Of a stretch of 64,000 bases of DNA, positions 1 through 8,980 are shown piece by piece. The first letter of the stretch is position 1; each line of letters opens with the position of its first letter. The stretch is from Pistricoccus aurantiacus. Lineage in GTDB: Bacteria; Pseudomonadota; Gammaproteobacteria; Pseudomonadales; Halomonadaceae. The position numbers and the translations under genes were made by a program. The stretch lies in assembly GCF_007954585.1 (NCBI RefSeq), contig NZ_CP042382.1, positions 744,001-808,000 of the forward strand, given 5' to 3'. Under the pieces are notes generated by a model that searched no databases, was not told the origin of the DNA, and saw only the letters and a list, made by a program, of their open reading frames with translations.

Positions 1-551
1 GCATAGTAGAGATCTCGGGCGTTGGACACGAGATAGGGCGAGAGGCTGACATAAAGCACCTCGCCGATGGTTTCCTTGAGCTTCTCGAGGATCAGCGCCG
101 TCTTGCCGCTACCCGCGGAGCCGATCACCATCAGCGGCGGCGGCGAGGTGAAGATGGCCTCCTGCTCGTCGTCGAAGGTCAGGATCTTGTCGAGCAGATG
201 GAAGCGTTCGCGCTGCGGATGTAGATAGCTCAGGGGTTCGGCCTGCGCCTCTTGCGGGGAATCCAGACGCGGTATCCTGTCCTCTTCGATCTCCGCCACA
301 CCCGCCAAGAAGCGTGAACGCTCGTAAGCATGATTGCGCAGGTATTCGAGTATCAGGCAGCAGGTTTCCCCGGCGTGTCGATAGAGCGAGAACAGGATGC
401 GGTCACGCTTGTTGAGCCGCGCACGATAGAGATTGTCGCCGATCTTGCGCACATCCGCCTGCTGGAAATTGTCCGCCTCCAGGGCGGTCCGCAGCTTGGC
501 AAAGCCAGGAATCGATGTCGTATCAAGATCGCTGTAAAGCAGAACGCGCAT
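1..551 (-). CDS. UvrD/Rep-like superfamily I DNA helicase, N-terminal part (cut by window edge)
   Basis: The minus-strand frame opens with ATG at 551 and is still open at base 1, so only the first 183 residues are visible. Residues 1-75 look like a RelE/ParE-fold domain (RIGDN/RARLNKRDRILFS-type strands). The rest begins a P-loop ATPase with Walker A GSAGSGKT at about residues 144-151. A compact RelE-like head followed by a UvrD-type ATPase is an arrangement seen in annotated UvrD-like helicases; I infer that class here. Helicase motifs II-VI lie outside the window and cannot be checked. The start is the first ATG after an in-frame stop and the next gene on this strand begins 62 bp upstream. 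Confidence 0.7.
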   Translation of the reverse strand, partial: MRVLLYSDLDTTSIPGFAKLRTALEADNFQQADVRKIGDNLYRARLNKRDRILFSLYRHAGETCCLILEYLRNHAYERSRFLAGVAEIEEDRIPRLDSPQEAQAEPLSYLHPQRERFHLLDKILTFDDEQEAIFTSPPPLMVIGSAGSGKTALILEKLKETIGEVLYVSLSPYLVSNARDLYY

Positions 552-612
552 GAATGAATACCTTTGACCGTTGAGCGCTGCTGATTTAAGCAACTCATGG
601 GTCGACGCTGGT

Positions 613-1089
613 TTATTTCGTGGACGAGCCTTGGGAAGCGCTTCGCGCCGCTGGCGCGCTATAGGTCGGAGTATCGGCGAAAGGTGCCGGGGGATTCCAC
701 TGCTGCAATCCGTAGAAGACCCCGAAGATCATGATCACGATCAGCAGCACCCAGATCCAGGTAGGGGTCGGTGCCGGGGTTTCCGCCCGGGAGGGCTCCC
801 AGTGGGCTTCGCCGGCACCGCCATAGGAGTTGACCAGGATCGGAATCTTGCCTTCCAGGATATCGTTGTCGCTGAGGCCGTTGATGGCAATGCCCGGACC
901 GTTGCGCACCTCGAAGGTGATATGCCTGACGCCTTTCTGGCCGCCGGCGTCGTAGGCCTCGATACGCAGGGTATGAGGGCCATCATCGAGGACCGTGGTA
1001 TCCAGTTGGAAACGCACCGGGGAGCGATGGCTGATGATGGGCTCCTCGCCGCCATCGAGGAAGATATCGGTGCGGGTCTGATCGTTCAT
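613..1089 (-). CDS. Membrane-anchored protein of the cbb3 oxidase operon (unknown function)
   Basis: This 158-residue protein has an N-terminal beta-rich region of about 95 residues with an Ig-like look (conserved-type stretch DDGPHTLRIEAYDAGG), a Pro/Thr linker, one membrane helix at about residues 111-130 (WIWVLLIVIMIFGVFYG) and a short C-terminal tail rich in Pro/Ser/Ala. It is the last gene of the ccoN-ccoO operon and overlaps the preceding small gene by 4 bp, which implies translational coupling. The position suggests a role in oxidase assembly or stability, but the sequence is not recognisably CcoH, CcoS or CcoP. No catalytic motif is visible. Confidence 0.7.
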   Translation of the reverse strand: MNDQTRTDIFLDGGEEPIISHRSPVRFQLDTTVLDDGPHTLRIEAYDAGGQKGVRHITFEVRNGPGIAINGLSDNDILEGKIPILVNSYGGAGEAHWEPSRAETPAPTPTWIWVLLIVIMIFGVFYGLQQWNPPAPFADTPTYSAPAARSASQGSSTK

Positions 1090-1325
1090 GGCTTGTCCTC
1101 ACCCTTATCCTTCAGGATGCGCCGTTTGATATGCTGGTCTTGTCGTTCGCCGGGCCTCAGAAAGCATTTGATGCAATAAGCGGTGACGAACAGCACGATG
1201 AGTCCCCCACCAACGACCAGCAATTTGTCTATCAGTCCGACTCGGTCGACGAACTCGGCGGCTTGGACCTGTATCGTTAGCAGGCAAGCTGTCATCAGCA
1301 TGACGAGAAGTACGCCGCGCATCAT
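1086..1325 (-). CDS. Small membrane protein of the cbb3 oxidase operon
   Basis: A 79-residue protein with a signal-peptide-like start (VLLVMLMTACLLTIQVQA) and a second hydrophobic helix at about residues 35-53, followed by a basic cytoplasmic tail. Size and position, just after the c-type subunit gene, recall CcoQ/FixQ, the small single-helix subunit of cbb3 oxidases. However there is an extra N-terminal helix and no clear CcoQ signature, so the identity is left open. It overlaps both neighbours by 4 bp, so the four genes are almost certainly one transcript. Confidence 0.7.
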   Translation of the reverse strand: MMRGVLLVMLMTACLLTIQVQAAEFVDRVGLIDKLLVVGGGLIVLFVTAYCIKCFLRPGERQDQHIKRRILKDKGEDKP

Positions 1326-2329
1326 TTCTCTCCTGCCTCGCGTCGGCCGGCAACATCCTCCGCGGTTGCTGCGGGCGCATCGTTACCCCAGCTGGTGCGC
1401 TCGTGGTTGACGATGGCGGCGATCTGATCGTCGTCGAGCTGATCGGCGAAGCCGGGCATAGGCGAAGCGTACTCGGTGCCGTCGATAGTCCTGCCCTGGG
1501 CGCCATGCAGGATGGTGTCGATATGCTCGCCAGGATCCTCCGCCAGCACCAACGAATTCCCCGCCAGGGGCGGGAAGGTGCCTGGAAGGCCCTGACCATT
1601 GGCCTGATGGCAGCTGGCGCAGTTATTGGCGTAAAGCGTGTCGCCTTTCGCGCCGGCTTGTCCCTCGCTTTCTTCCGCCGGGACGCCTTTCTGGTCCGTT
1701 TCGGCTGAGGCTTCCTGAGTTGTGCCGCCGGCGCCTTCAATGGGAATCTGGCGCAGGGCAAGCAGGTAGGCCACCAGCGCCTGTCCTTGCTCGGTGGGCA
1801 CGACCTTGCCGTCTTCCGGCGCATAGGCTTCAGGGATGGTCACCACTGGTGCATCGCCCTCGGTGCCGGTAGCCGGTTCGAAGAGCCAGGGATAGGCAGG
1901 CATGATCGAATCCTTGACTACCGCACGAGGATTGTAGAGGTGCAGGTATTGCCAGGTTTCGCTGGATTGCCGGGCGCCGATATTGGAAAGATCCGGGCCG
2001 GTGCGGGCGCTGCCCAGTACCGCCGGCGAGTAGGGGCGCCAGACATCCATAGGGCCAAGCAGGGCGTAGTCCGCCGCGGCAGTAGGCCGCCCCCAGGGCT
2101 GATCCATGGGCAAAGGGCGCACCTGCTGGGTATGGCAGGCCACGCAGCCTTCGGCGATATAGACTTCAAGCCCCCGTTGCTCGAGGTCCGACAGCGGTTC
2201 GGCCTCCGGCAGCGGTTCGGTATTTTGCTGCATCCACTGAGCCGGAAGGATGGCGATGATGAAGGCAAGACCGATGAAACCGAAGAAAATCGTGCCCAGC
2301 AGCAGCCAATGGTTGCGATGGAAGTTCAT
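1322..2329 (-). CDS. ccoO: cbb3-type cytochrome c oxidase CcoO-like subunit with fused second cytochrome c domain
   Basis: Membrane-anchored c-type cytochrome that passes electrons to the CcoN catalytic subunit. One N-terminal membrane helix (about residues 8-28) is followed by two haem-binding sites, CVACH at 62-66 and CASCH at 237-241. The first half is FixO/CcoO-like. The second is a separate class I cytochrome c domain (PPLAGNS, MPGFADQL with the probable axial Met), joined by a Gly/Ala/Glu-rich linker at about 200-230. No separate ccoP follows, so the fused domain may stand in for CcoP. I prefer ATG at 2329 (MNFHRNHW), which overlaps the ccoN stop by 4 bp; an upstream in-frame ATG at 2386 would add 19 unlikely residues. 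Confidence 0.88.
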   Translation of the reverse strand: MNFHRNHWLLLGTIFFGFIGLAFIIAILPAQWMQQNTEPLPEAEPLSDLEQRGLEVYIAEGCVACHTQQVRPLPMDQPWGRPTAAADYALLGPMDVWRPYSPAVLGSARTGPDLSNIGARQSSETWQYLHLYNPRAVVKDSIMPAYPWLFEPATGTEGDAPVVTIPEAYAPEDGKVVPTEQGQALVAYLLALRQIPIEGAGGTTQEASAETDQKGVPAEESEGQAGAKGDTLYANNCASCHQANGQGLPGTFPPLAGNSLVLAEDPGEHIDTILHGAQGRTIDGTEYASPMPGFADQLDDDQIAAIVNHERTSWGNDAPAATAEDVAGRREAGEK

Positions 2330-3765
2330 GCCGCCGCCTCCGCCGCCAGGGGCTGGCGCGACTCGTGACGAACGGGACGCATGCACCAGAGATTATAGGC
2401 GAAGATCAGGTGTGACAGGAACATCAGGCCGCCGCCCAGGGCACGCCATAGCCAGAAGGGCGCCATCATGGTCACGGAGTCGATGAAGGCGTCGCCGGCC
2501 ATCCAGCTCATGCCCTGCATCGTGCCGCCGATCATCAAGGCAATGGTGTAGATGGCCACCCCGACGAAGGCAAACCAGAAATGCACGCCGGCCAGAAAAT
2601 GCGACGGCTCGCGCCCGGTCAGGCGAGGCAGTAGACCATAGATACCGCCCCATATCAGGAAGACGACGAAGCCGTACATGGTCAGATGCGAGTGGGCGAC
2701 GGTGAAATTGGTGAAATGCCAGACCCGATTCAGAGAGCGAAACGCCTCGAAGGTGCCCTGCAGGGAGAACAGAAAGTAAGCGATCACCCCCACCAGGATA
2801 AAGGGCAGGCTGTAGCTGCGCGCCACGGTGCGAAAGCTGCCCTTCATGGTCATCAGGAAGTTGCCGGTGCCCGCGGCGAGGGTGACGATCATGCCCACGC
2901 TGAAGATGATCGCCACAGTCTGTAGCCACCAAGGGGTCGGCGCGAAGATGAAATGATGAGCGCCGATCATGCTGTAGAAGACCATCTGGGTCCAGAAGGC
3001 CAGCACCCCGAGAGAGTAGGAGTAGATCGGCTTGTTGAGCAGCTTGGGCAGAAAGTAGTAGGTCAGTCCCAGCACCATGGGCGTGAACCACATGCCTACC
3101 CCCATGTGCATGTAGAAGCCCTGAATCACCGTCTCGCTGATGCCGGTCTGCTGATAGACGGGCACATAGGCGATCACCATCAGCGCCACCGTCCACAGGA
3201 AGCCACCCATGATGTACCAGTTGGAGATGTAGATCTCCTCGATGGCGCGACCGGCGATGGTGCGAATCATGTTGTAGGTCACCAGTATCACGCCCAAGGC
3301 GAAGGTGCCTTGCACCGGCCAGATGTACTCGCGATATTCCTGGCCGCCGTTGTTGATACCGGACATCAGCAGCAGATCGCCCACCAGCACGGCGGCGTTG
3401 ATCAGCCCGAGACTGACCCAGGCCAGCGGCAGGCTGTGCAGCCGCCGCCGGCTGGTCTTGGGCACCACATAGAGTGTCAGGGCGATCATTGCCAGGGACG
3501 CCCAGCCCCAGAACACCGTATTGGTATGTACCGGGCGCAGACGACCGTAGGAAAGCCAGGGAACATGATCGATGTCCGGGGTCGCGAACTTGAGACCCAG
3601 ATAGGCACCGACCAGCGTCCCCACCAGCAGCCAGAGAGTCGCACTGCCGAGATAGGCGTAGATGAGGCGGGTGGAAGCGGTATCCCGGTCGGGAGCGACC
3701 TCGACCGCCGTCTTGGTGACCACCGCGGAACGGCTTGCGGGAAGCAGGGACGCCGGATTCGCCAT
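2326..3765 (-). CDS. ccoN: cbb3-type cytochrome c oxidase subunit I
   Basis: Haem-copper oxidase catalytic subunit (oxygen reduction to water, proton pumping) with about 12 membrane helices in 479 residues. Visible residues fit the cbb3 class: the low-spin haem histidine in RPVHTNTVFWGW, a histidine in the GFYMHMGVGMWF helix, the Tyr six residues before the HH pair (FYSMIGAHH, matching the cross-linked Tyr of CcoN), and later haem histidines in VWHFTNFTVAHSHLTMYG. It is the first gene of a four-gene operon with 4-bp overlaps. An IS701-type element lies only about 55 bp upstream and may have displaced its promoter. The sequence is somewhat divergent from textbook CcoN; NorB was considered but the Tyr and helix pattern fit cbb3 better. 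Confidence 0.88.
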   Translation of the reverse strand: MANPASLLPASRSAVVTKTAVEVAPDRDTASTRLIYAYLGSATLWLLVGTLVGAYLGLKFATPDIDHVPWLSYGRLRPVHTNTVFWGWASLAMIALTLYVVPKTSRRRLHSLPLAWVSLGLINAAVLVGDLLLMSGINNGGQEYREYIWPVQGTFALGVILVTYNMIRTIAGRAIEEIYISNWYIMGGFLWTVALMVIAYVPVYQQTGISETVIQGFYMHMGVGMWFTPMVLGLTYYFLPKLLNKPIYSYSLGVLAFWTQMVFYSMIGAHHFIFAPTPWWLQTVAIIFSVGMIVTLAAGTGNFLMTMKGSFRTVARSYSLPFILVGVIAYFLFSLQGTFEAFRSLNRVWHFTNFTVAHSHLTMYGFVVFLIWGGIYGLLPRLTGREPSHFLAGVHFWFAFVGVAIYTIALMIGGTMQGMSWMAGDAFIDSVTMMAPFWLWRALGGGLMFLSHLIFAYNLWCMRPVRHESRQPLAAEAAA

Positions 3766-3817
3766 GACGCACCTCGACCATTCGACAATAAGATGTTTTT
3801 TAAATACTTCTTAAAGC

Positions 3818-5237
3818 CTAGTACTACAGTTGTAACTGAACAAGCTACAATGCATGTGATTGATATGGAAGCGATCATTGGGTGAAAGATGCAAGAACTG
3901 GATCTCTCTGTCTCAGCATTGTTGGATGACCTGGCCGATCGGTTAGGCCCGCTCTTTCCGCGTTCTGAGACGCGCGATCGTGCCCTACGCTACCTCCAGG
4001 GGCTGATCAGTCAGTGCGAACGTAAGAATAGCTGGCATCTTGCCGAGTGGCTCGGGGATGCCACCCCGGATGGGGTGCAGTACCTGTTGGATCGTGCCCG
4101 CTGGGATGCGGAGGCGGCACGCGATGTCCTTCGCCAATGGGTCATCGATACACTGGGCTCCAATGAGGGTGTCCTGGTCCTGGACGAGACCGGCTTTATC
4201 AAGAAAGGTCAGCACTCGGCCGGCGTACAACGCCAGTACAGTGGCACCGCCGGCCGTATCGAAAATAGCCAGATCGGCGTCTTTCTTCTCTATGCCAGTC
4301 CGGCAGGGCATGCCTTCCTGGATCGCGCCTTGTACTTGCCCAAATCCTGGACACAGGACCGCGAGCGTTGTCGGCGTGCTGGCATCCCTGATGATGTCGA
4401 ATTCGCCAGCAAACCTGAGCTCGCTCGTCGGATGCTAGAACGTGCGCTGGACCAAGGGATACCCGCCGCTTGGGTGACGGGGGATAGCGTCTATGGCGGC
4501 AACCGCAGCCTGCGCCTATGGCTGGAGGAACGGTCGCAACCCTTTGTTTTAGAAGTGGCTTGCGACGAATCCTTATGGTGGCAGAGCTTTCAGTACACGC
4601 GAGCTGACGAGATCGCGGCGGCACTGCCGGATGACGCATGGCAGACCTTATCCGCCGGCTCAGGCAGCAAGGGCGAACGCTGGTACGACTGGGCTTTGGT
4701 CCCTCTGATGAGGTTGCAGCCTACGGAAGAGACACGCCGCTGGAGACATTATCTCCTGATCCGTCGCAGCCTCTCGACACCGGATGAGCTGGCCTATTAT
4801 GTGGTCCATGCACCCAGGGACTGGGTGTCGATCGAGACCCTGGTGAAGGTCGCGGGGCAGCGCTGGAAAATCGAGCAGGGTTTTCAGACGGCCAAGGGGC
4901 AATGTGGCCTGGATGAGTATGAGGTGAGGCGCTGGGCCAGTTGGCATCGCCACATCACCTTGTCGCTGCTGGCCCACGCCCTGCTGGTGGCGATTCAGCA
5001 AGTGAACCAACAGCAAAAAAAACCGCTGCCGACAGGATCCCGTGGACACTCTCCGAGCTCAGGCGGCTAATTGGGAGATGGCTATGGCAAGGACAGCAGG
5101 CCTTGTCCCATGTGCTTCATTGGTCGGACTGGCGACGAAAGCACCAGTACCGGGCATGGCAGTGCCACTGTCGGCAGCAGCAAGCCCGGATGGCGGTGCA
5201 TGAACGATCACGACAATAGCTACGGCTGTAGTACTAG
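3818..5237 (+). mobile_element. IS701-family insertion sequence with CTAG flanks
   Basis: The ends are inverted repeats: TACTACAGTTGTA at 3822-3834 and its partner at 5221-5233 (reverse complement TACTACAGCCGTA), identical in the first 8 bases and 11 of 13 overall. The element proper is 3822-5233 (1412 bp) and is bracketed by CTAG at 3818-3821 and 5234-5237, which I read as a 4-bp target duplication; IS701-family elements are known to make short 4-bp duplications. It carries one transposase gene and no passengers. It sits between ccoN and the hydrolase gene, close to the ccoN start. Confidence 0.88.
3889..5219 (+). CDS. IS701-family transposase, reading frame split at an A8 run (possible -1 frameshift)
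   Basis: DDE transposase of the DDE_5/IS701 type, with the first catalytic Asp in LVLDETGFIKKG, the second in WVTGDSVYGG and a downstream Glu region KIEQGFQTAKGQCGLDEYEVR. The zero frame runs from ATG 3889 to TAA at 5070, but its last ~18 residues after the poly-A run look wrong. The -1 frame from the same run continues with a typical IS701 C-terminus (IPWTLSELRRLIGR, then WSDWRRKHQYRA) to a stop at 5219. Codons CAA AAA AAA CCG at 5014-5025 form an A_AAA_AAA slippery heptamer. Either programmed -1 frameshifting makes the full 440-odd-residue enzyme, or a one-base change has inactivated it. Confidence 0.85.
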
Positions 5238-5307
5238 TCACAAGCATCCAATAGCGCAAACGTCGAGCAAATGATCCCATCCGCCAGGGATGACCAGCCT
5301 TCGTCAT

Positions 5308-6249
5308 TCAACTCGCCTGAAGAAACTCTCCCATCACCCGATAGGCCCGCGCGCACTCTTCCGGCACCAGGTCTTCCATATTGAGGAAGGCGTGAATCAT
5401 CGAGGGAAAATGCTCGTGGCGATGGGCGATGCCCTGTTCCTTGAGCCGTTCCACATAGGCCAGGCCCTCGTCGCGCAGCGGACAGAAGCCGGCGGTAATG
5501 ACCAGGGTTTCCGGCATGCGACCGGTCATTCGCATGAACAGCGGCGAGGCAATGTAGGCATCCCCACCTTCACGGAAATAATTGTCGAAATACCACTGAA
5601 TACGGTCTTTCTCCAGGAAGTAGCCCCGGCCATTTTCCTGCAGGGAAGGAAACGAGCCGGTGTAATCGACACTCGGATAGACGAGTATCTGACACTTCAG
5701 AGAAATATTGGGGTTGTACTGAGCACGGGAGCTGACCGTGGCGGCCAGAGCAGCACCGGCGGAATCCCCGGCCACGCTGAGGATCTTCTGGAAGCGTCGC
5801 TCCTTGGCTTTCAGTACCGGCCAGAGATGCTCGAGCACGCCTTCCGCATCTTCTACCGCCATGGGATAGGGACATTCCGGCGCCAGGCGATATTCCACGG
5901 ACACTATCAGGTTGCCGCTGGCCCGGGCCAGCTTGCGGCAGATTCCATCGTAGACGCTGACGCTGCCCGCCGCATGGCCGCCGCCATGCAGATAGACGCA
6001 TACCGGCTTGACCTCTTCCGGATTGGGGTCGTAGATGCGAATCGGTACCGGGTAATCGATGGTTTTCACCATGGCGTCGCCGACCCAGGGCAGCTCCGGG
6101 CGCTGGGTGACAAGGCCGGCGGTAACGTTGGCAAGGGCTTCCCGGGCTGCGATGGGCGTAAACGTCACGCCTTCCGCGCGCTGTTTTTCCAGCAAGGGGT
6201 TGATCTGTTCCAGCCAGGCGGCCAGGGCGGGGTGAAGGGTATCGCTCAT
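5308..6249 (-). CDS. Alpha/beta hydrolase of the hormone-sensitive-lipase (GDSAG/HGGG) family
   Basis: A 313-residue esterase/lipase-like protein. The oxyanion motif HGGG is in VCVYLHGGGHAAG (about residue 88), the nucleophile Ser is in GDSAGAALA (about 165), the acidic residue follows in the LVITAGFCPLRDEG segment and the catalytic His in SMIHAFLNM near the C-terminus. These define the HSL (family IV) esterases, which cleave short-chain acyl esters; the substrate cannot be told. The start at 6249 has a good AAGGAG ribosome site. It is monocistronic, convergent with the IS element and divergent from rmuC. Confidence 0.88.
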   Translation of the reverse strand: MSDTLHPALAAWLEQINPLLEKQRAEGVTFTPIAAREALANVTAGLVTQRPELPWVGDAMVKTIDYPVPIRIYDPNPEEVKPVCVYLHGGGHAAGSVSVYDGICRKLARASGNLIVSVEYRLAPECPYPMAVEDAEGVLEHLWPVLKAKERRFQKILSVAGDSAGAALAATVSSRAQYNPNISLKCQILVYPSVDYTGSFPSLQENGRGYFLEKDRIQWYFDNYFREGGDAYIASPLFMRMTGRMPETLVITAGFCPLRDEGLAYVERLKEQGIAHRHEHFPSMIHAFLNMEDLVPEECARAYRVMGEFLQAS

Positions 6250-6418
6250 GAAAACTCCTTTTCATCAAATCATCGATAGCCTCGTGTATCGATCCGCTGT
6301 GCATCGATTAACCATGGATCGATCATCAAAATGCCGCAAGCCCTATTCGCCAGATCGGAAGCTAGATGGATAGAATAGGGTGACAAGACGGATAAAGTCA
6401 CACCCGAGGAGTCAAGCC

Positions 6419-7906
6419 GTGCCAGCGGATAGCCTGATTCAAGGCAGTTTTATTCTCGCCGCCCTGGCGGTTGGCGTTCTGCTGACGTATCTGCTGCTGC
6501 GTGGCAAGCTGATAAGCCGCGAGGAAACGCTCAAGCATCAGCTTGAAGAGCGGCAGCGGCTCGAGAGCGAGCTTGGCGAATCTCGCCAACTGTGCGCGGC
6601 GAAGGAGCAGGCGCTACACGAGGAGCGGCTGACCAACGCAAGACTCTCGAGCCAGTTGGAATCCACCCACCAGACGCTTGCGGACTTCAAGACACAGTTC
6701 GCGCAGCTCCAGCAGCAGCATCGTCGGCTGGAGCGGGAAAACTCGGATATCAGAACCCGCCATCAGGAATTGATCACCACGCTCGAACAGCGGGAGCGTC
6801 ACTTCAAGGAGCAGCTCGCCCTGGTCAACGAAGGTCGCGAACAGCTCAAGCAGGAATTCGAGAACCTGGCCAATGAGGTGCTCGAGCGCAAGGGCAAGAG
6901 CTTCAGCGAACTTTCGGAAAGACATATAAGCCACCTGCTGCAGCCCATGCACACCGAGATGAAAGGCTTTCGCGAACGCATCGAGAACCTGCACCATCAG
7001 GACACCCAGCAGCAGGCGGCACTGAAGCAAGAGCTAAAGACACTGCAGAACCTCAACCGGGAGATCACCGACCAGGCGGAGCGCCTGACCGAAGCCTTGC
7101 AGGGGCAGAAGAAGATTCAGGGCAACTGGGGCGAGCTGATGCTGGAGAACGTGCTGGACGGCTGCGGGCTGCGTCTGGGCAAGGACTACCGGCGCGAGGT
7201 CAGCTTCAACACCGAGGATGGCCGCCGGCGCCCGGACGCCATCGTCTATCTGCCCCAGAACAGGCACCTGGTGATCGACGCCAAGACCTCGCTTTCCGCC
7301 TATGTGCGCTACGTCAACAGCGACGAGGATATCCAGCGCGCCCAGGCCCTGGCGGATCACTGCCGCGCGGTGAGCGATCGCATCAACGAACTGGCGGACA
7401 AGCACTACTACGATCTGCCCGGACTCAACTCCCCGGAAGTGGTGGTCATGTTCATCCCGGTGGAATCCGCCTATGTAGAGGCCATCAAGCACGACGAGAC
7501 CCTGTATCAGCGGGCCATCGAGAACAATGTGCTGGTCGCCACCCCCACCACCCTGCTGACCAGCCTGAACATCGTCCGCCAGCTGTGGCGTTTCGAGGAC
7601 CAGAGCAAGCACAGCGTGGAGCTCGCCAAGCGCGCCGAAGGTTTCTACAACAAGCTGCGCACCTTTCTGGAAAGCATGCAGGACGTGGGCAAGCGCCTGG
7701 ACGGCGCTCGCTTGAGCTTCAATCAGGCCATGGGCCAGTTCTCCACCGGCAAGGGCAATCTGCTCAAGCAGGCCAGCGAGTTTCAGGAGCTCGGCGTCTC
7801 GGTGAAGAAGGAGTTGCCCGCGGAACTGGTGGAACGCGCCCGCATGGAACTACCGCAGCGGCTCGAGCATAGTCGAGACGAAGACCAGCCGGCGGAGAAG
7901 GTCTGA
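6419..7906 (+). CDS. rmuC: DNA recombination protein RmuC
   Basis: RmuC limits DNA rearrangements at short inverted repeats and is predicted to be a nuclease-fold protein. The sequence shows an N-terminal membrane helix (about residues 8-27), a long Gln/Glu-rich coiled coil (about 30-215), then the RmuC domain with GNWGELMLENVL, RRPDAIVYLP and HLVIDAKTSL, the D...DAK pattern of PD-(D/E)XK nucleases. I choose GTG at 6419 because GAGGAG lies 6 bases upstream; an in-frame GTG at 6380 would give 13 more residues but has no ribosome site. The product is about 495 residues, normal for the family. Confidence 0.93.
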   Translation: MPADSLIQGSFILAALAVGVLLTYLLLRGKLISREETLKHQLEERQRLESELGESRQLCAAKEQALHEERLTNARLSSQLESTHQTLADFKTQFAQLQQQHRRLERENSDIRTRHQELITTLEQRERHFKEQLALVNEGREQLKQEFENLANEVLERKGKSFSELSERHISHLLQPMHTEMKGFRERIENLHHQDTQQQAALKQELKTLQNLNREITDQAERLTEALQGQKKIQGNWGELMLENVLDGCGLRLGKDYRREVSFNTEDGRRRPDAIVYLPQNRHLVIDAKTSLSAYVRYVNSDEDIQRAQALADHCRAVSDRINELADKHYYDLPGLNSPEVVVMFIPVESAYVEAIKHDETLYQRAIENNVLVATPTTLLTSLNIVRQLWRFEDQSKHSVELAKRAEGFYNKLRTFLESMQDVGKRLDGARLSFNQAMGQFSTGKGNLLKQASEFQELGVSVKKELPAELVERARMELPQRLEHSRDEDQPAEKV

Positions 7907-7915
7907 GCCATCCCC

Positions 7916-8884
7916 ATGCGCCTGGACTATCAAGGCCCCTGGCCGGAACCCATCGGTTTTCTATTGCTGCCGCGCTTTTCAATGATGGCGTTCTTTTCCG
8001 CGGTGGAGCCACTGCGTATCGCCAATCGCGTCGCCGAGCGAGAGCTGTTTTGCTGGCACGTGATCAGCCAGGACGGCGAACCGGTCAGCGCCAGCAATCG
8101 CATGACCCTGCTCGCGGATGCCTCTTTGGAGACGGCGCCGTCACTCCCCAGCCTGGCGGTGTGCACCAGCTTCGACCCGGAAGCCGCCCTGAACCGCCGG
8201 CTGATCCGCTGGCTTCATCACCAGGCCCAGCAGGATTGCGCCCTGGGCGGTATCGATACCGGCTGTTTCATTCTCGCCCAGGCCAGGCTGATCAAGCCTC
8301 GGCAGCGGGTGACCATGCACTGGGAAAGCCTGCCGGCCTTTCGCGAACGTTTTCCCGAGATCGACGCAGTCGAATCACTTTATGAGGTAAGCCACGATGG
8401 CTTTTCCTGAGCCGGGGGCACCGCCGCCATGGACATGACCCTGGGGATGATCGCTCGGCGTCATGGCGACAACTTGGCCGCCCTGGTCTCCGAGCAGCTG
8501 ATCCACGAACGCATGCGCACCCCCCAGGACCATCAGCGCCTGGCCCTGGCCCAGCGGCTGGGCACTCATCGTCATGGACTGGTGGAGGCAGTGGCGTTGA
8601 TGGAGCGACATATCGAGGCGCCCCTGGCCCTCAGCGAGATTGCCGCCCGGGTGGGTATTTCCCTGCGCCAGCTGCAGCGGCTGTTCGAGCAGGAACTGGC
8701 CCGGCGACCCCGGGATTTCTATCTGGAGCTGCGTTTGACCCGGGCGCGCCGGCTGCTGGCGGAAACCGACCATGACATTCTCAGCATCGCCCTGGCCACC
8801 GGCTTCGGCGCCGCCTCCAGCTTTTCCCGGGCCTACAAGCGCCGCTACGGCGTGAATCCTCGGCAGCATCGCCATCCGGATTGA
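7916..8884 (+). pseudogene. GlxA-family AraC-type transcriptional regulator interrupted by in-frame TGA
   Basis: A DJ-1/PfpI-like sensory domain (starting EPIGFLLLPRFSMMAFFSAVEPLR) followed by a C-terminal AraC helix-turn-helix (LALSEIAARVGISLRQLQRLF). Both halves are in the same frame, separated only by TGA at 8408-8410; the frame resumes directly with AGGTAAMDM, the conserved end of the first domain. In this family the residue before AGGT is normally Cys, so a TGC/TGT to TGA change would explain it. Without the stop the protein is 322 residues, full length. The 3' half could restart at ATG 8429, but that product would lack the sensor domain. The gene lies directly upstream of an oxygenase gene it probably regulated. 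Confidence 0.82.
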
Positions 8885-8980
8885 CGCTTTCGGTCAAACA
8901 AGCGTCGCCTTGAGTACAATCAGGCGCGTCTCGGCCCGGCATCCTGACGGCTGATTCCAGCCATCAGAGAGATCCACTCC

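Noticed and set aside
2953-3885. 310-codon plus-strand frame opposite ccoN
   Set aside because: His/Gln-rich shadow of the membrane-protein gene; crosses the IS boundary.
8408-8410. Selenocysteine codon in the GlxA-type regulator
   Set aside because: UGA sits at a conserved Cys, but no convincing SECIS hairpin follows and regulators of this class are not known selenoproteins; nonsense mutation is simpler.
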